DNA from: an uncultured Rhodospirillaceae bacterium
GTDB lineage: Bacteria > Pseudomonadota > Alphaproteobacteria > Rhodospirillales > Rhodospirillaceae
DNA: 64,000 nucleotides
Reading direction: 5' to 3'
NCBI GenBank assembly: GCA_943787205.1
Contig: CALSLN010000002.1
Location: 62,001 to 126,000 of the forward strand
The notes under the pieces are model-generated. The model did no database searches. It saw only the letters and a list, made by a program, of their open reading frames with translations, and was not told where the DNA came from. Both the position numbers and the translations under genes were made by a program. How positions within the stretch are numbered: position 1 is the stretch's first letter; each line of letters begins with the position of its first letter. Positions 1 through 9,890 of the stretch are shown in pieces.

Positions 1-1
1 C

Positions 2-1144
2 AGCCTAGCCGTCGATCTCATCCAGTCAGCCAAGCGCCCCCTCATTATTGCCGGCTCAGGCTCTTTCCGCTCGGGCGCTGGTGAATCCCTGCGTGAACTG
101 GCCGCTGACTTCGGCATTCCGGTAGCGACGAACAACCTGGCACGTGGCCTTGTCCCAGAAGATGACGTGACGGGCTGGGGATGGCCCCTCGCCCAATTCG
201 CGGCTCACGAAGCTGATCTCGTCATTTGGGCCGGAGCCCGCATGGCTAAAAAATTCGGCTATGGCCTCAGTCCTCGCTTCCCAGCACCAACCAAAATGAT
301 CAAAATTGACCTGGACGCTGAGGAAATTGGCCGCAGTCGGGTGCCTGATTTAGGTCTCATTTCCGACAGCCGCACGGCACTCAATGGAATACTGAGTGAG
401 CTGAAAGCCAGATCCACAAGCCCGTTCGACCCCATGTGGGTCAGGCAAACTCTGCAAGACCGGCTCGACGTGATCGATCAGGGTGGACGTGAAGAACCTC
501 ATATCGAACCCTTGAGGCTCGCTCGCGCCGTCAACACACGTCTCCCCGTTGACGCAATCTTTGTTCAGGATGGGGCATCCATTCTCGTACAAAGTTGGGC
601 TGTCACCCGATACCGCGCTGAGGGCGGTTATATGGACACAATGCCCTTGGGCTCCATGGGAATGGGAACACCACTGGCTTTAGGTGCAGTGGCCGGTGCT
701 AAGGAAATCGCAGCAGAAACTGGTCAACCTGAACGCAAGGTCGTGCTTGTGACCGGCGATGGGGCTTTTGGCTTCTATAGCGCCGAATTGGATTCAGCGA
801 CGCAAGCTGGCCTACCATTCATTTGTGTCATTTCTAACAACGGCGGGTGGGGCAATGAGATCCATACCCAACCCCGCCAAGTCGGACGCACCATTAATGC
901 CCACTTTGGTGAGGTCCGCTACGACGTCGTGGCCCAAGGCTTCGGCGCCACTGGGTTCAGAGCTGAAACTGTTTCTGAACTCGATGACGCTCTTGATAAA
1001 TCCTTTGATATCAATGATAAGGTGGTGGTTATTGATGTTGTGGTTAAAGAAAGTTCTGGGCTCGACCCGCGAACAAGCACCATCCTTTATCACGACGTAG
1101 AGCAAACACGTGCAACCCACTTTGGTGGCGGTGACCCCTCATGA
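2..1144 (+). CDS. Thiamine-diphosphate enzyme, acetolactate synthase-like (5' part outside window)
   Basis: The frame is open from base 2, so the last 380 residues are seen and the N-terminal PYR domain lies outside the window. The central domain comes first, followed by the C-terminal cofactor-binding domain. That domain has the GDG motif at 755-763 and the paired Asn-Asn at 836-841, the spacing expected for binding thiamine diphosphate and magnesium. Members include acetolactate synthase, oxalyl-CoA decarboxylase, 2-hydroxyacyl-CoA lyase and related 2-oxoacid enzymes. The fragment does not decide among these. The stop overlaps the next start in ATGA (1141-1144), so the two TPP genes are translationally coupled. 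Confidence 0.85.
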   Translation, partial: SLAVDLIQSAKRPLIIAGSGSFRSGAGESLRELAADFGIPVATNNLARGLVPEDDVTGWGWPLAQFAAHEADLVIWAGARMAKKFGYGLSPRFPAPTKMIKIDLDAEEIGRSRVPDLGLISDSRTALNGILSELKARSTSPFDPMWVRQTLQDRLDVIDQGGREEPHIEPLRLARAVNTRLPVDAIFVQDGASILVQSWAVTRYRAEGGYMDTMPLGSMGMGTPLALGAVAGAKEIAAETGQPERKVVLVTGDGAFGFYSAELDSATQAGLPFICVISNNGGWGNEIHTQPRQVGRTINAHFGEVRYDVVAQGFGATGFRAETVSELDDALDKSFDINDKVVVIDVVVKESSGLDPRTSTILYHDVEQTRATHFGGGDPS

Positions 1145-2685
1145 ACGGCGCAGATGCCCTGATACAAACCCTAGTCGAGAACGGTGTTGATACGTGCTTC
1201 GCCAATCCCGGAACGACAGAAACCCACATCGTCGGCGCTATTGATCGCACCAACCGCATGCGGCCAATCCTGGGACTCTTTGAAGGCGTATGCACCGGTG
1301 CAGCCGATGGCTATGCCCGCCTAGCCCGAAAACCCGCAGCAACCCTGCTCCACCTCGGTCCAGGCCTCGCCAATGGCCTCTGTCACCTCCACAACGGTCG
1401 CAAGGCCCACTCCTCCATCGTTAACCTGATTGGCAATCACCCGCACTCCCATCTCAAATATGACGCGCCGCTGACATCAGACATCGTTGGCCTTGCAGAA
1501 CCGGTCTCCGGTTGGGTGCGACAAGTATCGAGCCCTGAAGACATCGCCCAAGACGGCGCAGACGCAGTCGAAGCGTCCTGGGGGCCGCCGGGTCAGGTCT
1601 CAAGTCTCATCATTCCGGCCGACTGCAGTTGGACCGACGAGATAGAACCCGTCGAAAAACGCCAGAGATCAATTAAAGAGCCTGCTATGGATAAGGCTGT
1701 ATCCACCACGGCTGACCTTTGTGCGCATGGGGCAGAAACAGCCCTTCTTATTGGTGCAGAAGGCCTCACAGAGCATGGCCTCAAAGCGGCAGGGCAGATT
1801 GCCGCTAAAACAGGCGTCCGACTAATCGCATACACCTTCGAACCGCTGATGCAGCGCGGCGCTGGACGCGTTCCTGTCGAGCGTATCCCCTATTTCCCAG
1901 AAGACGCTGAAGAGGCCCTGCGCGGCCTAAAGCATATGGTTTTGTGCGGATCCAAGGAACCGGTCTCGTTCTTCTCTTATCCAACGGGCGGAGGAACCCT
2001 TGTTCCAGATGGCTGCGAACTCAGCACTTTCGTGCCCCTTGGCGGAAACGTCATTGCCAGCCTTCAAGCGTTAGCCGATCAGCTCGGAGCCAAAGCGACT
2101 GGGCCAACACAATCCATGTCCCTACCAGACATGCCGAATGGGGCAATCACGGCCAATGCGGCGTCTGCCGTCATCGCCCGGGCTATTCCTGAGCAGGCTG
2201 TCGTTGTTGATGAAGGCATAACCGTCGGCTTTCCGGCCTACGCCCAATCTGCTGGCTCTGCTCCCCATGATTGGCTGTTTATCACCGGTGGCGGTATCGG
2301 TTGGGCGATGCCGGTCGCGATTGGAGCCGCTGTCGCTGCACCCGATAAGAAAATTCTTTGTATTCAGGGTGATGGCGGCGCGATGTACACCATCCAGGCG
2401 CTCTGGACCATGGCTCGTGAACAACTCGACATCACGACGGTCATCTTTTCAAACAAAGGCTATCTCATCCTCGACATTGAACTTGAACGCCACGGGCTCG
2501 GCCCTGCTGGTGCCAATGCCCACAGAATGATGGATATGGATGAGCCGCGGATCGATTTCGTAAAAATGGCTAGCGCCCAAGGCGTTGATGCTCATCGCGT
2601 TGAGGATTGCAGCCGTTTTGCGGATGTTTTGGCCAATTGCCTAAAACAACCAGGTCCTCACTTTATCGAAGTGATGATGGCTTAA
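1141..2685 (+). CDS. Thiamine-diphosphate enzyme, acetolactate synthase/benzoylformate decarboxylase-like
   Basis: A complete 514-residue protein with three domains: an N-terminal PYR domain, a central domain and a C-terminal PP domain. The conserved activating glutamate is visible at Glu48 (context LFEGV). The cofactor motif GDGG starts near residue 410, with the Asn of SNKGY about 28 residues later. At 514 residues it is shorter than biosynthetic acetolactate synthases (about 560-590) and closer to benzoylformate decarboxylase-type enzymes. No small regulatory subunit (ilvH) follows, which argues against a role in branched-chain amino acid synthesis. It probably acts on a 2-oxo or 2-hydroxy acid together with the upstream paralogue. 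The substrate is unknown. Confidence 0.85.
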   Translation: MNGADALIQTLVENGVDTCFANPGTTETHIVGAIDRTNRMRPILGLFEGVCTGAADGYARLARKPAATLLHLGPGLANGLCHLHNGRKAHSSIVNLIGNHPHSHLKYDAPLTSDIVGLAEPVSGWVRQVSSPEDIAQDGADAVEASWGPPGQVSSLIIPADCSWTDEIEPVEKRQRSIKEPAMDKAVSTTADLCAHGAETALLIGAEGLTEHGLKAAGQIAAKTGVRLIAYTFEPLMQRGAGRVPVERIPYFPEDAEEALRGLKHMVLCGSKEPVSFFSYPTGGGTLVPDGCELSTFVPLGGNVIASLQALADQLGAKATGPTQSMSLPDMPNGAITANAASAVIARAIPEQAVVVDEGITVGFPAYAQSAGSAPHDWLFITGGGIGWAMPVAIGAAVAAPDKKILCIQGDGGAMYTIQALWTMAREQLDITTVIFSNKGYLILDIELERHGLGPAGANAHRMMDMDEPRIDFVKMASAQGVDAHRVEDCSRFADVLANCLKQPGPHFIEVMMA

Positions 2686-2689
2686 GGCG

Positions 2690-3169
2690 TTAGTCGGAGG
2701 GTACGTCTGGCTTTGGCAGCGGCAGAGGAATTCCGGCAGCCGCAAAGGCTTCGCCACAGGCTGCAGACAAAGCGGCATAACTGTCCCGAGCCAGTTTCTC
2801 ATCGTTCCAGTAAATATCGTTGCCACGAACACTCACCCGACCAACGACACCTTCACCGCTCAACAAAGCCGATGCGCCAGTGGAAAAATCATCCCCCCCG
2901 AGACCAAGCCGTTCGGCGAGATCAAGGCGGATGTCTATATTGACCTCATCCGGCGCAGTAATCCCGTATCCGCCGCCGAGATCAGCGGGAACGACAGCAT
3001 TTCCATTCACGTCCACACCAGGCACGTAAGCAACGTCGTTGTCAGGAACATGAGAGACGAGTTGGCTGCAGTCATCCGTCCTCACGGAGAGGATCGATGC
3101 CGCGCTCATACCCGGTAAAAAGGCAGGCAGAGCAATAACCACTGGAAAGACTGTTCGATTCCATTTCAT
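2690..3169 (-). CDS. Secreted protein of unknown function
   Basis: 159 residues that I do not recognise. The N-terminus has a basic start (MKWNR) followed by a hydrophobic stretch of about 18 residues ending near SAAS, a likely Sec signal peptide. The mature part is acidic and rich in Gly, Asp and Val, with Cys at about residues 33 and 137 that could form a disulfide. There is no clear domain and no second membrane span. It lies downstream of mce on the same strand (55 bases away) and converges with the TPP gene, whose stop is only 4 bases off. It is probably periplasmic. Confidence 0.6.
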   Translation of the reverse strand: MKWNRTVFPVVIALPAFLPGMSAASILSVRTDDCSQLVSHVPDNDVAYVPGVDVNGNAVVPADLGGGYGITAPDEVNIDIRLDLAERLGLGGDDFSTGASALLSGEGVVGRVSVRGNDIYWNDEKLARDSYAALSAACGEAFAAAGIPLPLPKPDVPSD

Positions 3170-3224
3170 GGCAGAATTCTGCTCCCAAAAGGGTTAACAG
3201 ATCGTTCTCATAGAACTCCGAGAT

Positions 3225-3629
3225 CTAAGCCTGCTCGATCTCGATTAATGTTCCATCGAAATCTTTGGGGTGTACGAACAATACTGGCTTGCCATGAGCG
3301 CCTGTTTTTGGCTCTCCATCGCCCAGGATGCGTTTTCCCTCTGCTTTAAGCTGATCTCGCGCGGCAAGAATGTCATCAACCTCGAAACACATGTGATGCA
3401 TGCCGCCCGAGGGGTTCTTATCCAGGAACGCCTGGATTGGGGAATTCTCGCCAAGCGGATGCAGCAACTCAATCTTGGTATTTGGCAATTCCACAAAGGC
3501 CACCGTGACACCGTGATCTGGCAAGTCCTGCGGCTCGGTTACAGTTCCACCTAGTGCATCGCGGTACGTTGCGCAGGCTGCAGCCAAGTCTGGTACTGCG
3601 ATAGCAACGTGGTTCAAACGTCCAATCAT
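3225..3629 (-). CDS. mce: Methylmalonyl-CoA epimerase
   Basis: 134 residues, the usual length for this vicinal-oxygen-chelate family enzyme. It interconverts (R)- and (S)-methylmalonyl-CoA on the route from propionyl-CoA to succinyl-CoA. The expected metal ligands are in place: His7 (LNHVAIAV), Glu54 in the strand KIELLHP, His78/His79 (GGMHHM) and a C-terminal Glu (LIEIE). Two betaalphabetabetabeta modules can be followed. The gene is last in the run birA-coaX-rnj-mce, an order common in alphaproteobacteria. A general glyoxalase-family function is the alternative, but the full match of length, ligands and context favours the epimerase. Confidence 0.9.
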   Translation of the reverse strand: MIGRLNHVAIAVPDLAAACATYRDALGGTVTEPQDLPDHGVTVAFVELPNTKIELLHPLGENSPIQAFLDKNPSGGMHHMCFEVDDILAARDQLKAEGKRILGDGEPKTGAHGKPVLFVHPKDFDGTLIEIEQA

Positions 3630-3656
3630 GACACCCTCTTCCTTTTGTCTATGTTT

Positions 3657-5339
3657 CTATATCCGCGTGATATGGACGCGGATTAAGGGCTTTCCAGCTT
3701 GGCCGCCCGAAAAAACACGCCGAATGCAGCGCCGTACTGCGTCATCAACAACACCGTCATCACGTCGTGACTTACCCCGAATTTGTTCAACAGCGTTCTC
3801 TACCTCTTCGGCCAGCGCGTCAGAGCCCTCATCGACCAACGGATCCAATACGCCCAGCACGGAGACCAAAGCATCTGCAGCCAAGCGGCCATCCTCTTCG
3901 AGTACCAAGGACACGACGACGCTGCCGCCGTAGAACATCTTTTTGCGATCCCGCAGCATAGGGTCCCAAAATGGAACAGCACGGTCTCCCTCCCAGGACA
4001 TACGGCCAGACCAGACTTCGCCCATAACTTCAGGCTCTCCAGGCGCGAGCCTTACAGCAGAGCCGTTTTCCACCAACACCGTGTGCGGTACCTGGCATTC
4101 CTTAGCCAATTCGGCATGGGCCCGCATGTGAAGGTGCTCACCGTGAACTGGAATCGCCGTGTGGGGTCGGATCAACGAATACATCCGTCGCATTTCATCG
4201 CGTGCCGGGTGACCAGACACATGGATCGGCGCGTCCTTGGACGTGATGATCTCCACGCCCATCTTAGCCAGCTGGTTTTGCAACTTCATGATCGATTTCT
4301 CATTACCCGGTATAACCCGGGACGAGAAGACTGCCGTGTCTCCTTCATTAAGAGTCACGTCTCGGTGCGTACCAAAAGCAATTCTCGTGAGGGCGGCCCG
4401 CGCCTCGCCCTGACTTCCGGTGCAGATATAAAGCACCTTATCGTCTGGAAAGTGAGCCGCATCTTCTGCTTCGTAAAACGTAAGGTCATCGGCCAAATAG
4501 CCAGTCTTGCGCGCTGTATCGGTCACCCGCCACAAGGATGCACCAACCAGCGACACATGCCGATCATTGGCCATGGCCGCCCGCGCTACGCTTTCGACCC
4601 GTGCAAGATTAGATGCAAAACAGCCGACAACAACACGCCCCTGCAGCTTTCCAATTAACTCAGTCAACGCGACGGCCACGTCACCTTCGGACCCAGCTTC
4701 CCCCTCGGAAAACACATTGGTCGAATCACCGACCATGGCCAAGACGCCTTCGTCTCCAACCGCTTCTAACGCGGCAAAATCGGTTTCTTCGCCGATCACA
4801 GGGTCAGCGTCGAACTTCCAGTCGCCGGTATGCATGACCGTTCCGTATGGCGTGCGAATAGCCAGGGCATTCGGCTCCGGAATCGAATGTGTCAGTGAGA
4901 TAAAATCCATATCAAAGGGACCGAGTTTTAAATTTCCTCCAAGAGGGATCTCGGTCAGCGGCAGAACGTTCTGCAATCCGGCTTCTGGCAATTTGCGCCT
5001 CAAGAATTCAGCCGCAAAGGGTGTCGCATAGACCGGGCATTCTAGCCTCGGCCAAAGATAGGCAACCGCACCAAGGTGATCTTCGTGGGCATGAGTCAGA
5101 ACGAGCCCAATGAGCTGGTGCTTCCGTTCGGCAATGAAATCCGGGTCAGGCATAACCACATCGACGCCCGGAATGCTCTCATCACCAAACGTGACGCCCA
5201 AATCGACCATGATCCACTGGCCGTCACAGGCATACAGGTTCAAGTTCATGCCGATTTCGCCGGACCCGCCAAGAGGTACGAACCACAGACCTTTATTCAG
5301 TCCTTTCGGCGCCTTGGGTTTGGCTTTGTTAGGTTTCAT
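3657..5339 (-). CDS. rnj: Ribonuclease J
   Basis: 560 residues with a metallo-beta-lactamase fold, a beta-CASP insert and an RNase J C-terminal domain. RNase J is a zinc-dependent RNase with endo- and 5'-to-3' exonuclease activity that acts in mRNA decay and rRNA maturation. The motif HAHEDH is at residues 83-88, LTHS near 150 and the HTGDWK metal motif near 170. A Ser-Gly-His-Pro segment marks the later beta-CASP motif. The ATG overlaps the coaX stop in ATGA (5336-5339), so the two are coupled. An antisense frame of 291 codons inside this gene is not a gene. Confidence 0.95.
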   Translation of the reverse strand: MKPNKAKPKAPKGLNKGLWFVPLGGSGEIGMNLNLYACDGQWIMVDLGVTFGDESIPGVDVVMPDPDFIAERKHQLIGLVLTHAHEDHLGAVAYLWPRLECPVYATPFAAEFLRRKLPEAGLQNVLPLTEIPLGGNLKLGPFDMDFISLTHSIPEPNALAIRTPYGTVMHTGDWKFDADPVIGEETDFAALEAVGDEGVLAMVGDSTNVFSEGEAGSEGDVAVALTELIGKLQGRVVVGCFASNLARVESVARAAMANDRHVSLVGASLWRVTDTARKTGYLADDLTFYEAEDAAHFPDDKVLYICTGSQGEARAALTRIAFGTHRDVTLNEGDTAVFSSRVIPGNEKSIMKLQNQLAKMGVEIITSKDAPIHVSGHPARDEMRRMYSLIRPHTAIPVHGEHLHMRAHAELAKECQVPHTVLVENGSAVRLAPGEPEVMGEVWSGRMSWEGDRAVPFWDPMLRDRKKMFYGGSVVVSLVLEEDGRLAADALVSVLGVLDPLVDEGSDALAEEVENAVEQIRGKSRRDDGVVDDAVRRCIRRVFSGGQAGKPLIRVHITRI

Positions 5340-6112
5340 AGAGGGTTCCGGTCATGAACAGCGCGGAGACCACGAAGGGTCAGATTATCATCGGTATGAT
5401 CAATAACGGTCGCAGACGTCGCAAACAAAGGCGCCAGCCCACCCGTCCCGATCACCTTGTGCCCTCCACCGCGCTCTTCTTGAATACGCGCTACAAGGCC
5501 TTCGATGAGTCCGATATACCCCCAGAAGACACCTGATCGCATAGCAGAAACAGTCGACGTCCCAACAATGGCGGCCTGTCCAGGGTTCTCAACCGGAATA
5601 CGTGGTAACAGAGCCGCTGCCATATGCAGCGCTTCCATCGATAGGTTAATGCCTGGTGCGATAACACCGCCGGCATAATTGCCGTCTGCATCCACCACAT
5701 CAAATGTCGTCGCCGTGCCGAAATCGATAATAATCAGCGGGCCGCCATAGGTCTCTTGCGCCGCAATGGCGTTGACCAAGCGATCGTCTCCGACTTCGCG
5801 CGGGTTTTGCATGAGAACGGTAAGACCCAAATCCAGTCCCGGCTCGCCAATGAACCTCGCATCGATGCCATAAAATTCTTTGCACATACCGCGAAGAGCC
5901 CTGTTCTTATTGGGCACAACGGAGGACACAATCGCCGCTTTAATATCGTCTCGCGCGAAACCGTCGCGTTGCATGATTTGATGGAGCCAAACGCCGTAAT
6001 CGTCACCGGTCTTTTCGCCTTCGGTCGCCGTACGCCATTGCCCCTTCAGCGCATCGCCATCATAGACAGCGAATACGATGTTGGTATTTCCACAGTCGAT
6101 CACCAACAACAT
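5336..6112 (-). CDS. coaX: Type III pantothenate kinase
   Basis: 258 residues, the usual size. It phosphorylates pantothenate in the first step of coenzyme A synthesis. Type III enzymes belong to the ASKHA fold. The phosphate motif DCGNTN is at residues 6-11, the conserved VGDDRLVN segment lies near residue 107, and the second nucleotide motif IDFGTATTFD is near residue 130. The gene lies between birA (3 bases upstream) and rnj (4-base overlap). No coaA was seen in the window, so this may be the cell's only pantothenate kinase. Confidence 0.95.
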   Translation of the reverse strand: MLLVIDCGNTNIVFAVYDGDALKGQWRTATEGEKTGDDYGVWLHQIMQRDGFARDDIKAAIVSSVVPNKNRALRGMCKEFYGIDARFIGEPGLDLGLTVLMQNPREVGDDRLVNAIAAQETYGGPLIIIDFGTATTFDVVDADGNYAGGVIAPGINLSMEALHMAAALLPRIPVENPGQAAIVGTSTVSAMRSGVFWGYIGLIEGLVARIQEERGGGHKVIGTGGLAPLFATSATVIDHTDDNLTLRGLRAVHDRNPL

Positions 6113-6115
6113 GAC

Positions 6116-6859
6116 CTAAACTCCACTCCCAAAGAACACTTCACCCGCGGACACCGATTTCACGCCATCCGCGCCTTGATTGAGCAGCAATGCCCCGTCC
6201 TTCGCCAAATCCTCGAACGTTCCTTCGAACTCTTCGTTCGGTAAACGTACCGTTACAGCTTCCCCTAAGCCATTCGCACGCTCCAGCCAAGCTCTCCGCA
6301 GCGGCGCAAAACCCATCATACGCCATGTTTCGATCCAACGGGCGAGTGCGTCGCAAACACTAAGAGCCAACTCTTGGGGCGCAATTGCGAATTCAGACAG
6401 AGAGCCAACGGGATAAACAGCATCAACCACATCCATAGGAACGAGATTCACCCCCATACCAAGCACAACTTGTCTTCTACCTGGCGCCATTTCTAACAAC
6501 AGTCCGGCAACCTTCTCGCCCTGCCAAAGAAGGTCGTTAGGCCACTTGCACTTTAACTCGGGTAGTGATTTTTCAACGACGGCCTCAATGGCTTCAATCG
6601 ATGCTAAAGCAGCAGCAAATCCAATCTGGCCAGCTACAGCGGGCTCGGTATCGATCAGAACACTGAAATAGAGATTTCCTTTGGGACTGTTCCAACTCCT
6701 GCCCCGCCGCCCTCGCCCAGCAATCTGAACATCAGCCCTAAGCGCTATTCCCTCCGCTTCCCCACCCTCTGCTCGACGCAAGAGTTCAGCGTTGGTTCCG
6801 TCGATTTCACTGACAGTTTCAAGGCGCCATCCGTCCGGTAAGGCTGGCGACGCTTGCAT
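6116..6859 (-). CDS. birA: Biotin-[acetyl-CoA-carboxylase] ligase (no DNA-binding domain)
   Basis: 247 residues. It makes biotinyl-AMP and transfers biotin to the carrier protein of carboxylases. The biotinyl-AMP loop reads GRGRRGRSW (residues about 48-56). The segment CKWPNDLL with the later GLLLEM forms the biotin and ATP pocket, and a small C-terminal SH3-like domain follows. There is no N-terminal helix-turn-helix, so this is a monofunctional ligase and not a repressor like E. coli BirA. It starts 11 bases after nuoN ends, so it is probably co-transcribed with the distal nuo genes. Confidence 0.92.
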   Translation of the reverse strand: MQASPALPDGWRLETVSEIDGTNAELLRRAEGGEAEGIALRADVQIAGRGRRGRSWNSPKGNLYFSVLIDTEPAVAGQIGFAAALASIEAIEAVVEKSLPELKCKWPNDLLWQGEKVAGLLLEMAPGRRQVVLGMGVNLVPMDVVDAVYPVGSLSEFAIAPQELALSVCDALARWIETWRMMGFAPLRRAWLERANGLGEAVTVRLPNEEFEGTFEDLAKDGALLLNQGADGVKSVSAGEVFFGSGV

Positions 6860-6870
6860 AGGAAAAGTTT

Positions 6871-8322
6871 TTAGCCTTGGAACAAAGCCGCTGCAGCAGC
6901 ATCGGCTCCGGCCAGAAGAGGCTCAGGGAGCAAAACGAAGACAACCACGGCCAAAGCACAAACGCCCATCACAACACCCGTCGACGCATCTGGACGATCA
7001 AAACTCTCCGCAGATTCGTCGAAGTACATGATCTTGATGAGGCGCAGATAGTAGTACGCGCCGATCACGCTGGAGAGCACACCGATGACCGCCAGAGGAA
7101 TGAGACCGGCGTTTACGGCTGCTGCAAAGACAAAGTACTTACCGAAGAACCCAGCCAATGGCGGAATTCCAGCCATCGAGAACATCAACACGGTCAACGC
7201 CAAAGCAATCGCTGGATTGGTTTTGGAAATACCAGAAAGGTCATCGATGCTTTCCACATACCGACCTTTAATCCGCATGGACAGAATCACAGCGAAGGTA
7301 CCGACGTTCATGAAGAGGTAAATCAGCATGTAATAGAGCATGCCGCGCGCGCCATCTTGCGTGCCTGCGATCAGACCAATGAGAGCGTAACCCACATGGC
7401 CGATGGAGCTATAGGCCATCATGCGCTTGATATTGTTCTGCGCGATGGCCGCAACCGCACCCCAAAGCATGGAGGCGACACAAATCACGGTTAGAACCTG
7501 ACGCCATTGAATCATCAGATCTTCAAAAGGCCCAACAAGCACGCGGAGGAACAGGCAAAGCGCCGCAATCTTCGGTGCCACGGAGAAAAATGCCGTCACA
7601 GGAGTTGGCGCGCCTTCGTAAACGTCCGGCGTCCACATGTGAAAAGGAACCGCTGACACCTTGAATGCGAACCCACAGATAACAAACACAACGCCAACGA
7701 TGACACCCACATTATTTTGGGCCCCTGTCAGCGCGTCGGCTAGTCCAGCAAAGGATGTCGTACCGGCAAACCCGTAGATAAGAGATGAGCCATAGAGCAA
7801 CAATCCGGACGCCAAGGCGCCAAGAACGAAGTACTTAACGCCAGCTTCAGTCGCTTTTAAATTGCCGCGATTAGACGCCGCCAAAACGTAGAGCGCCAAA
7901 CTCTGAAGTTCGAGACCGACGTACAAAGACATCAGGTTATTGGCAGAGACCATCATCATCATGCCAAGAACGGAGAACAGCATAATGACGGGCAATTCGT
8001 AGCGCGCGATGCCTTCGTTACGGGCCCACGGCAACGCCAGCATCATGGCTAGTCCTGCGCCAAGCAAGACCAACAGCTTCGAGAATCCTGTAAACGCATT
8101 GACGACAAACAAGCCATTAAAGGTGACCGTACTAAATCCATCCGCAGACGTATTCGTCGCTAGCGCCAACACAGCAGCAACAGCGAAGGCCACGACAGCC
8201 AACAGTGTTACACCACGCACGGGATCTTTCTTTCGGAAGACGCCAAGCATCAGCAAGGCCATACCAGCTATTGCGAGGAATATTTCGGCGTAAGCCGGTG
8301 TAAGGTTCGGTAGGGCTGTCAT
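6871..8322 (-). CDS. nuoN: NADH-quinone oxidoreductase subunit N
   Basis: 483 residues and about 14 membrane helices. This is an antiporter-like proton-pumping subunit in the membrane arm of complex I. The conserved helix segment PFHMWTPDVYEGAPTPV carries residues typical of the discontinuous helix region, and a later SSIGHVGYAL segment supplies the key lysine/histidine neighbourhood. It follows nuoM by 11 bases and is the last nuo gene; birA comes next. Frame and length are intact. Confidence 0.96.
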   Translation of the reverse strand: MTALPNLTPAYAEIFLAIAGMALLMLGVFRKKDPVRGVTLLAVVAFAVAAVLALATNTSADGFSTVTFNGLFVVNAFTGFSKLLVLLGAGLAMMLALPWARNEGIARYELPVIMLFSVLGMMMMVSANNLMSLYVGLELQSLALYVLAASNRGNLKATEAGVKYFVLGALASGLLLYGSSLIYGFAGTTSFAGLADALTGAQNNVGVIVGVVFVICGFAFKVSAVPFHMWTPDVYEGAPTPVTAFFSVAPKIAALCLFLRVLVGPFEDLMIQWRQVLTVICVASMLWGAVAAIAQNNIKRMMAYSSIGHVGYALIGLIAGTQDGARGMLYYMLIYLFMNVGTFAVILSMRIKGRYVESIDDLSGISKTNPAIALALTVLMFSMAGIPPLAGFFGKYFVFAAAVNAGLIPLAVIGVLSSVIGAYYYLRLIKIMYFDESAESFDRPDASTGVVMGVCALAVVVFVLLPEPLLAGADAAAAALFQG

Positions 8323-8333
8323 TTCATTCTCCC

Positions 8334-9887
8334 CTATCGACCCAGCGCCAAACGGACACCGTCGACCAATCCGGTCGCAGCCGCTTGAGCATCTATCGCG
8401 TTATGATAATCAGCCACCAATTTTGCCACCGAGACATCCATCACCGATAGGAAAGACATGGGATAGACACCCATCCACATCACAACGATACAGAGCGGCG
8501 CAAAAATAACAATTTCACGGCGAGATAGATCAAGCATGCCCTTGAGGTCTTCTTTGGTCAGCTCGCCGTAAATGACGCGGCGATACAGATAAAGCATGTA
8601 TGTGGCGCCGAGGATCACACCCGTCGCAGTGAACAATGCAACCCAAGTATTCACCTGGAATACACCGGTCAAAATCAAGAACTCGCCTACGAAGCCAGCC
8701 GTACCCGGCAGCCCAACCGAGGCCATCATCATCAACATAAAGACGCAGGCGTACTTCGGCATATTATTGACCAAGCCACCATATCGGCTGATTTCGCGCG
8801 TATGCAGGCGGTCATAAACAACGCCGACGCAAAGGAATAAAGCACCCGAGACAACGCCGTGACTCAACATTTGGTAAATGGCGCCCTGCACCGCTTGTTG
8901 CGTGGCTGCAAAAATACCAACTGTCACGAAACCCATATGCGCGACCGACGAGTACGCAATCAGCTTCTTCATGTCTTCCTGAGCCAGCGCCACCAGGGAC
9001 GTATAGATCACCGCAATGATCGATAGGCCATAAACCAATGGTGTGAAGTACTCACTGGCTAACGGTAGCATCGGCATTGAGAACCTTAGGAACCCATAGG
9101 CCCCCATCTTCAACAGGACACCAGCTAGAATAACGGACCCGGCAGTGGGCGCTTGCACGTGTGCGTCCGGCAACCAGGTGTGCACTGGCCACATCGGGAC
9201 CTTGACCGCAAAAGACGCGAACAGACCCAACCAAAGCCAGAATTGCATCTGGAATGGGAAGCTTGTCGTCATCAGGGTCGGAATATCTGTCGTGCCTGCC
9301 GTGAAATACATCGCCAGGATTGCGACCAAAAGCAGAACCGAACCCATCAGCGTATAGAGGAAGAACTTAAACGCGGCATAGACGCGGCGCGCACCACCCC
9401 AAATCCCAATAATCAGGAACATGGGGATCAATACGCCTTCGAAGAAGACGTAAAACAGCACCATATCGAGGGCGCAGAACATCCCAATCATCATGGTCTC
9501 GAGAATCAGGAACGAGATCATGTATTCGCGCACGCGGGTTTTGATCGCGTCCCAACTGGCCAATACGCATATCGGCATCAGGAACGTCGATAAAATTACG
9601 AACAGCATGGAAATGCCGTCCACACCCATATGGTAACTAATGCCAAACGTGGGGAACCAAGCTGCCTGCTCTACGAATTGGAAATCAGCCGTTCCAGAGT
9701 CAAAGTTCGTCCACAACAAGAGAGAGGCCAGGAACGTTCCGAGCGTGACCCACAAGGCCACCCAACGGCTATTTCGCGCAACAATCTCCGGGTCATCTGC
9801 CCGAATGGTCAAAAGCAGGAGCACACCAAGCAATGGCGTAAAGGTTACAACGCTGAGGAGCGGTAAATTTTCTACGAAACCGTTCAT
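8334..9887 (-). CDS. nuoM: NADH-quinone oxidoreductase subunit M
   Basis: 517 residues with 13-14 predicted membrane helices. It is the middle antiporter-like proton channel of complex I. The functional glutamate sits in [10 protein letters not shown], and the conserved [10 protein letters not shown] segment and the [11 protein letters not shown] lysine/histidine region are present. The ATG lies 3 bases after the nuoL stop, consistent with coupled translation. Length and frame are normal. Confidence 0.96.
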   Translation of the reverse strand: MNGFVENLPLLSVVTFTPLLGVLLLLTIRADDPEIVARNSRWVALWVTLGTFLASLLLWTNFDSGTADFQFVEQAAWFPTFGISYHMGVDGISMLFVILSTFLMPICVLASWDAIKTRVREYMISFLILETMMIGMFCALDMVLFYVFFEGVLIPMFLIIGIWGGARRVYAAFKFFLYTLMGSVLLLVAILAMYFTAGTTDIPTLMTTSFPFQMQFWLWLGLFASFAVKVPMWPVHTWLPDAHVQAPTAGSVILAGVLLKMGAYGFLRFSMPMLPLASEYFTPLVYGLSIIAVIYTSLVALAQEDMKKLIAYSSVAHMGFVTVGIFAATQQAVQGAIYQMLSHGVVSGALFLCVGVVYDRLHTREISRYGGLVNNMPKYACVFMLMMMASVGLPGTAGFVGEFLILTGVFQVNTWVALFTATGVILGATYMLYLYRRVIYGELTKEDLKGMLDLSRREIVIFAPLCIVVMWMGVYPMSFLSVMDVSVAKLVADYHNAIDAQAAATGLVDGVRLALGR

Positions 9888-9890
9888 GCT

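Noticed and set aside
3783-4658. A 291-codon plus-strand frame
   Set aside because: It lies wholly antisense to rnj, whose protein is unmistakable. The translated sequence has no family features.
6877-7494. A 205-codon plus-strand frame
   Set aside because: Antisense shadow of nuoN.
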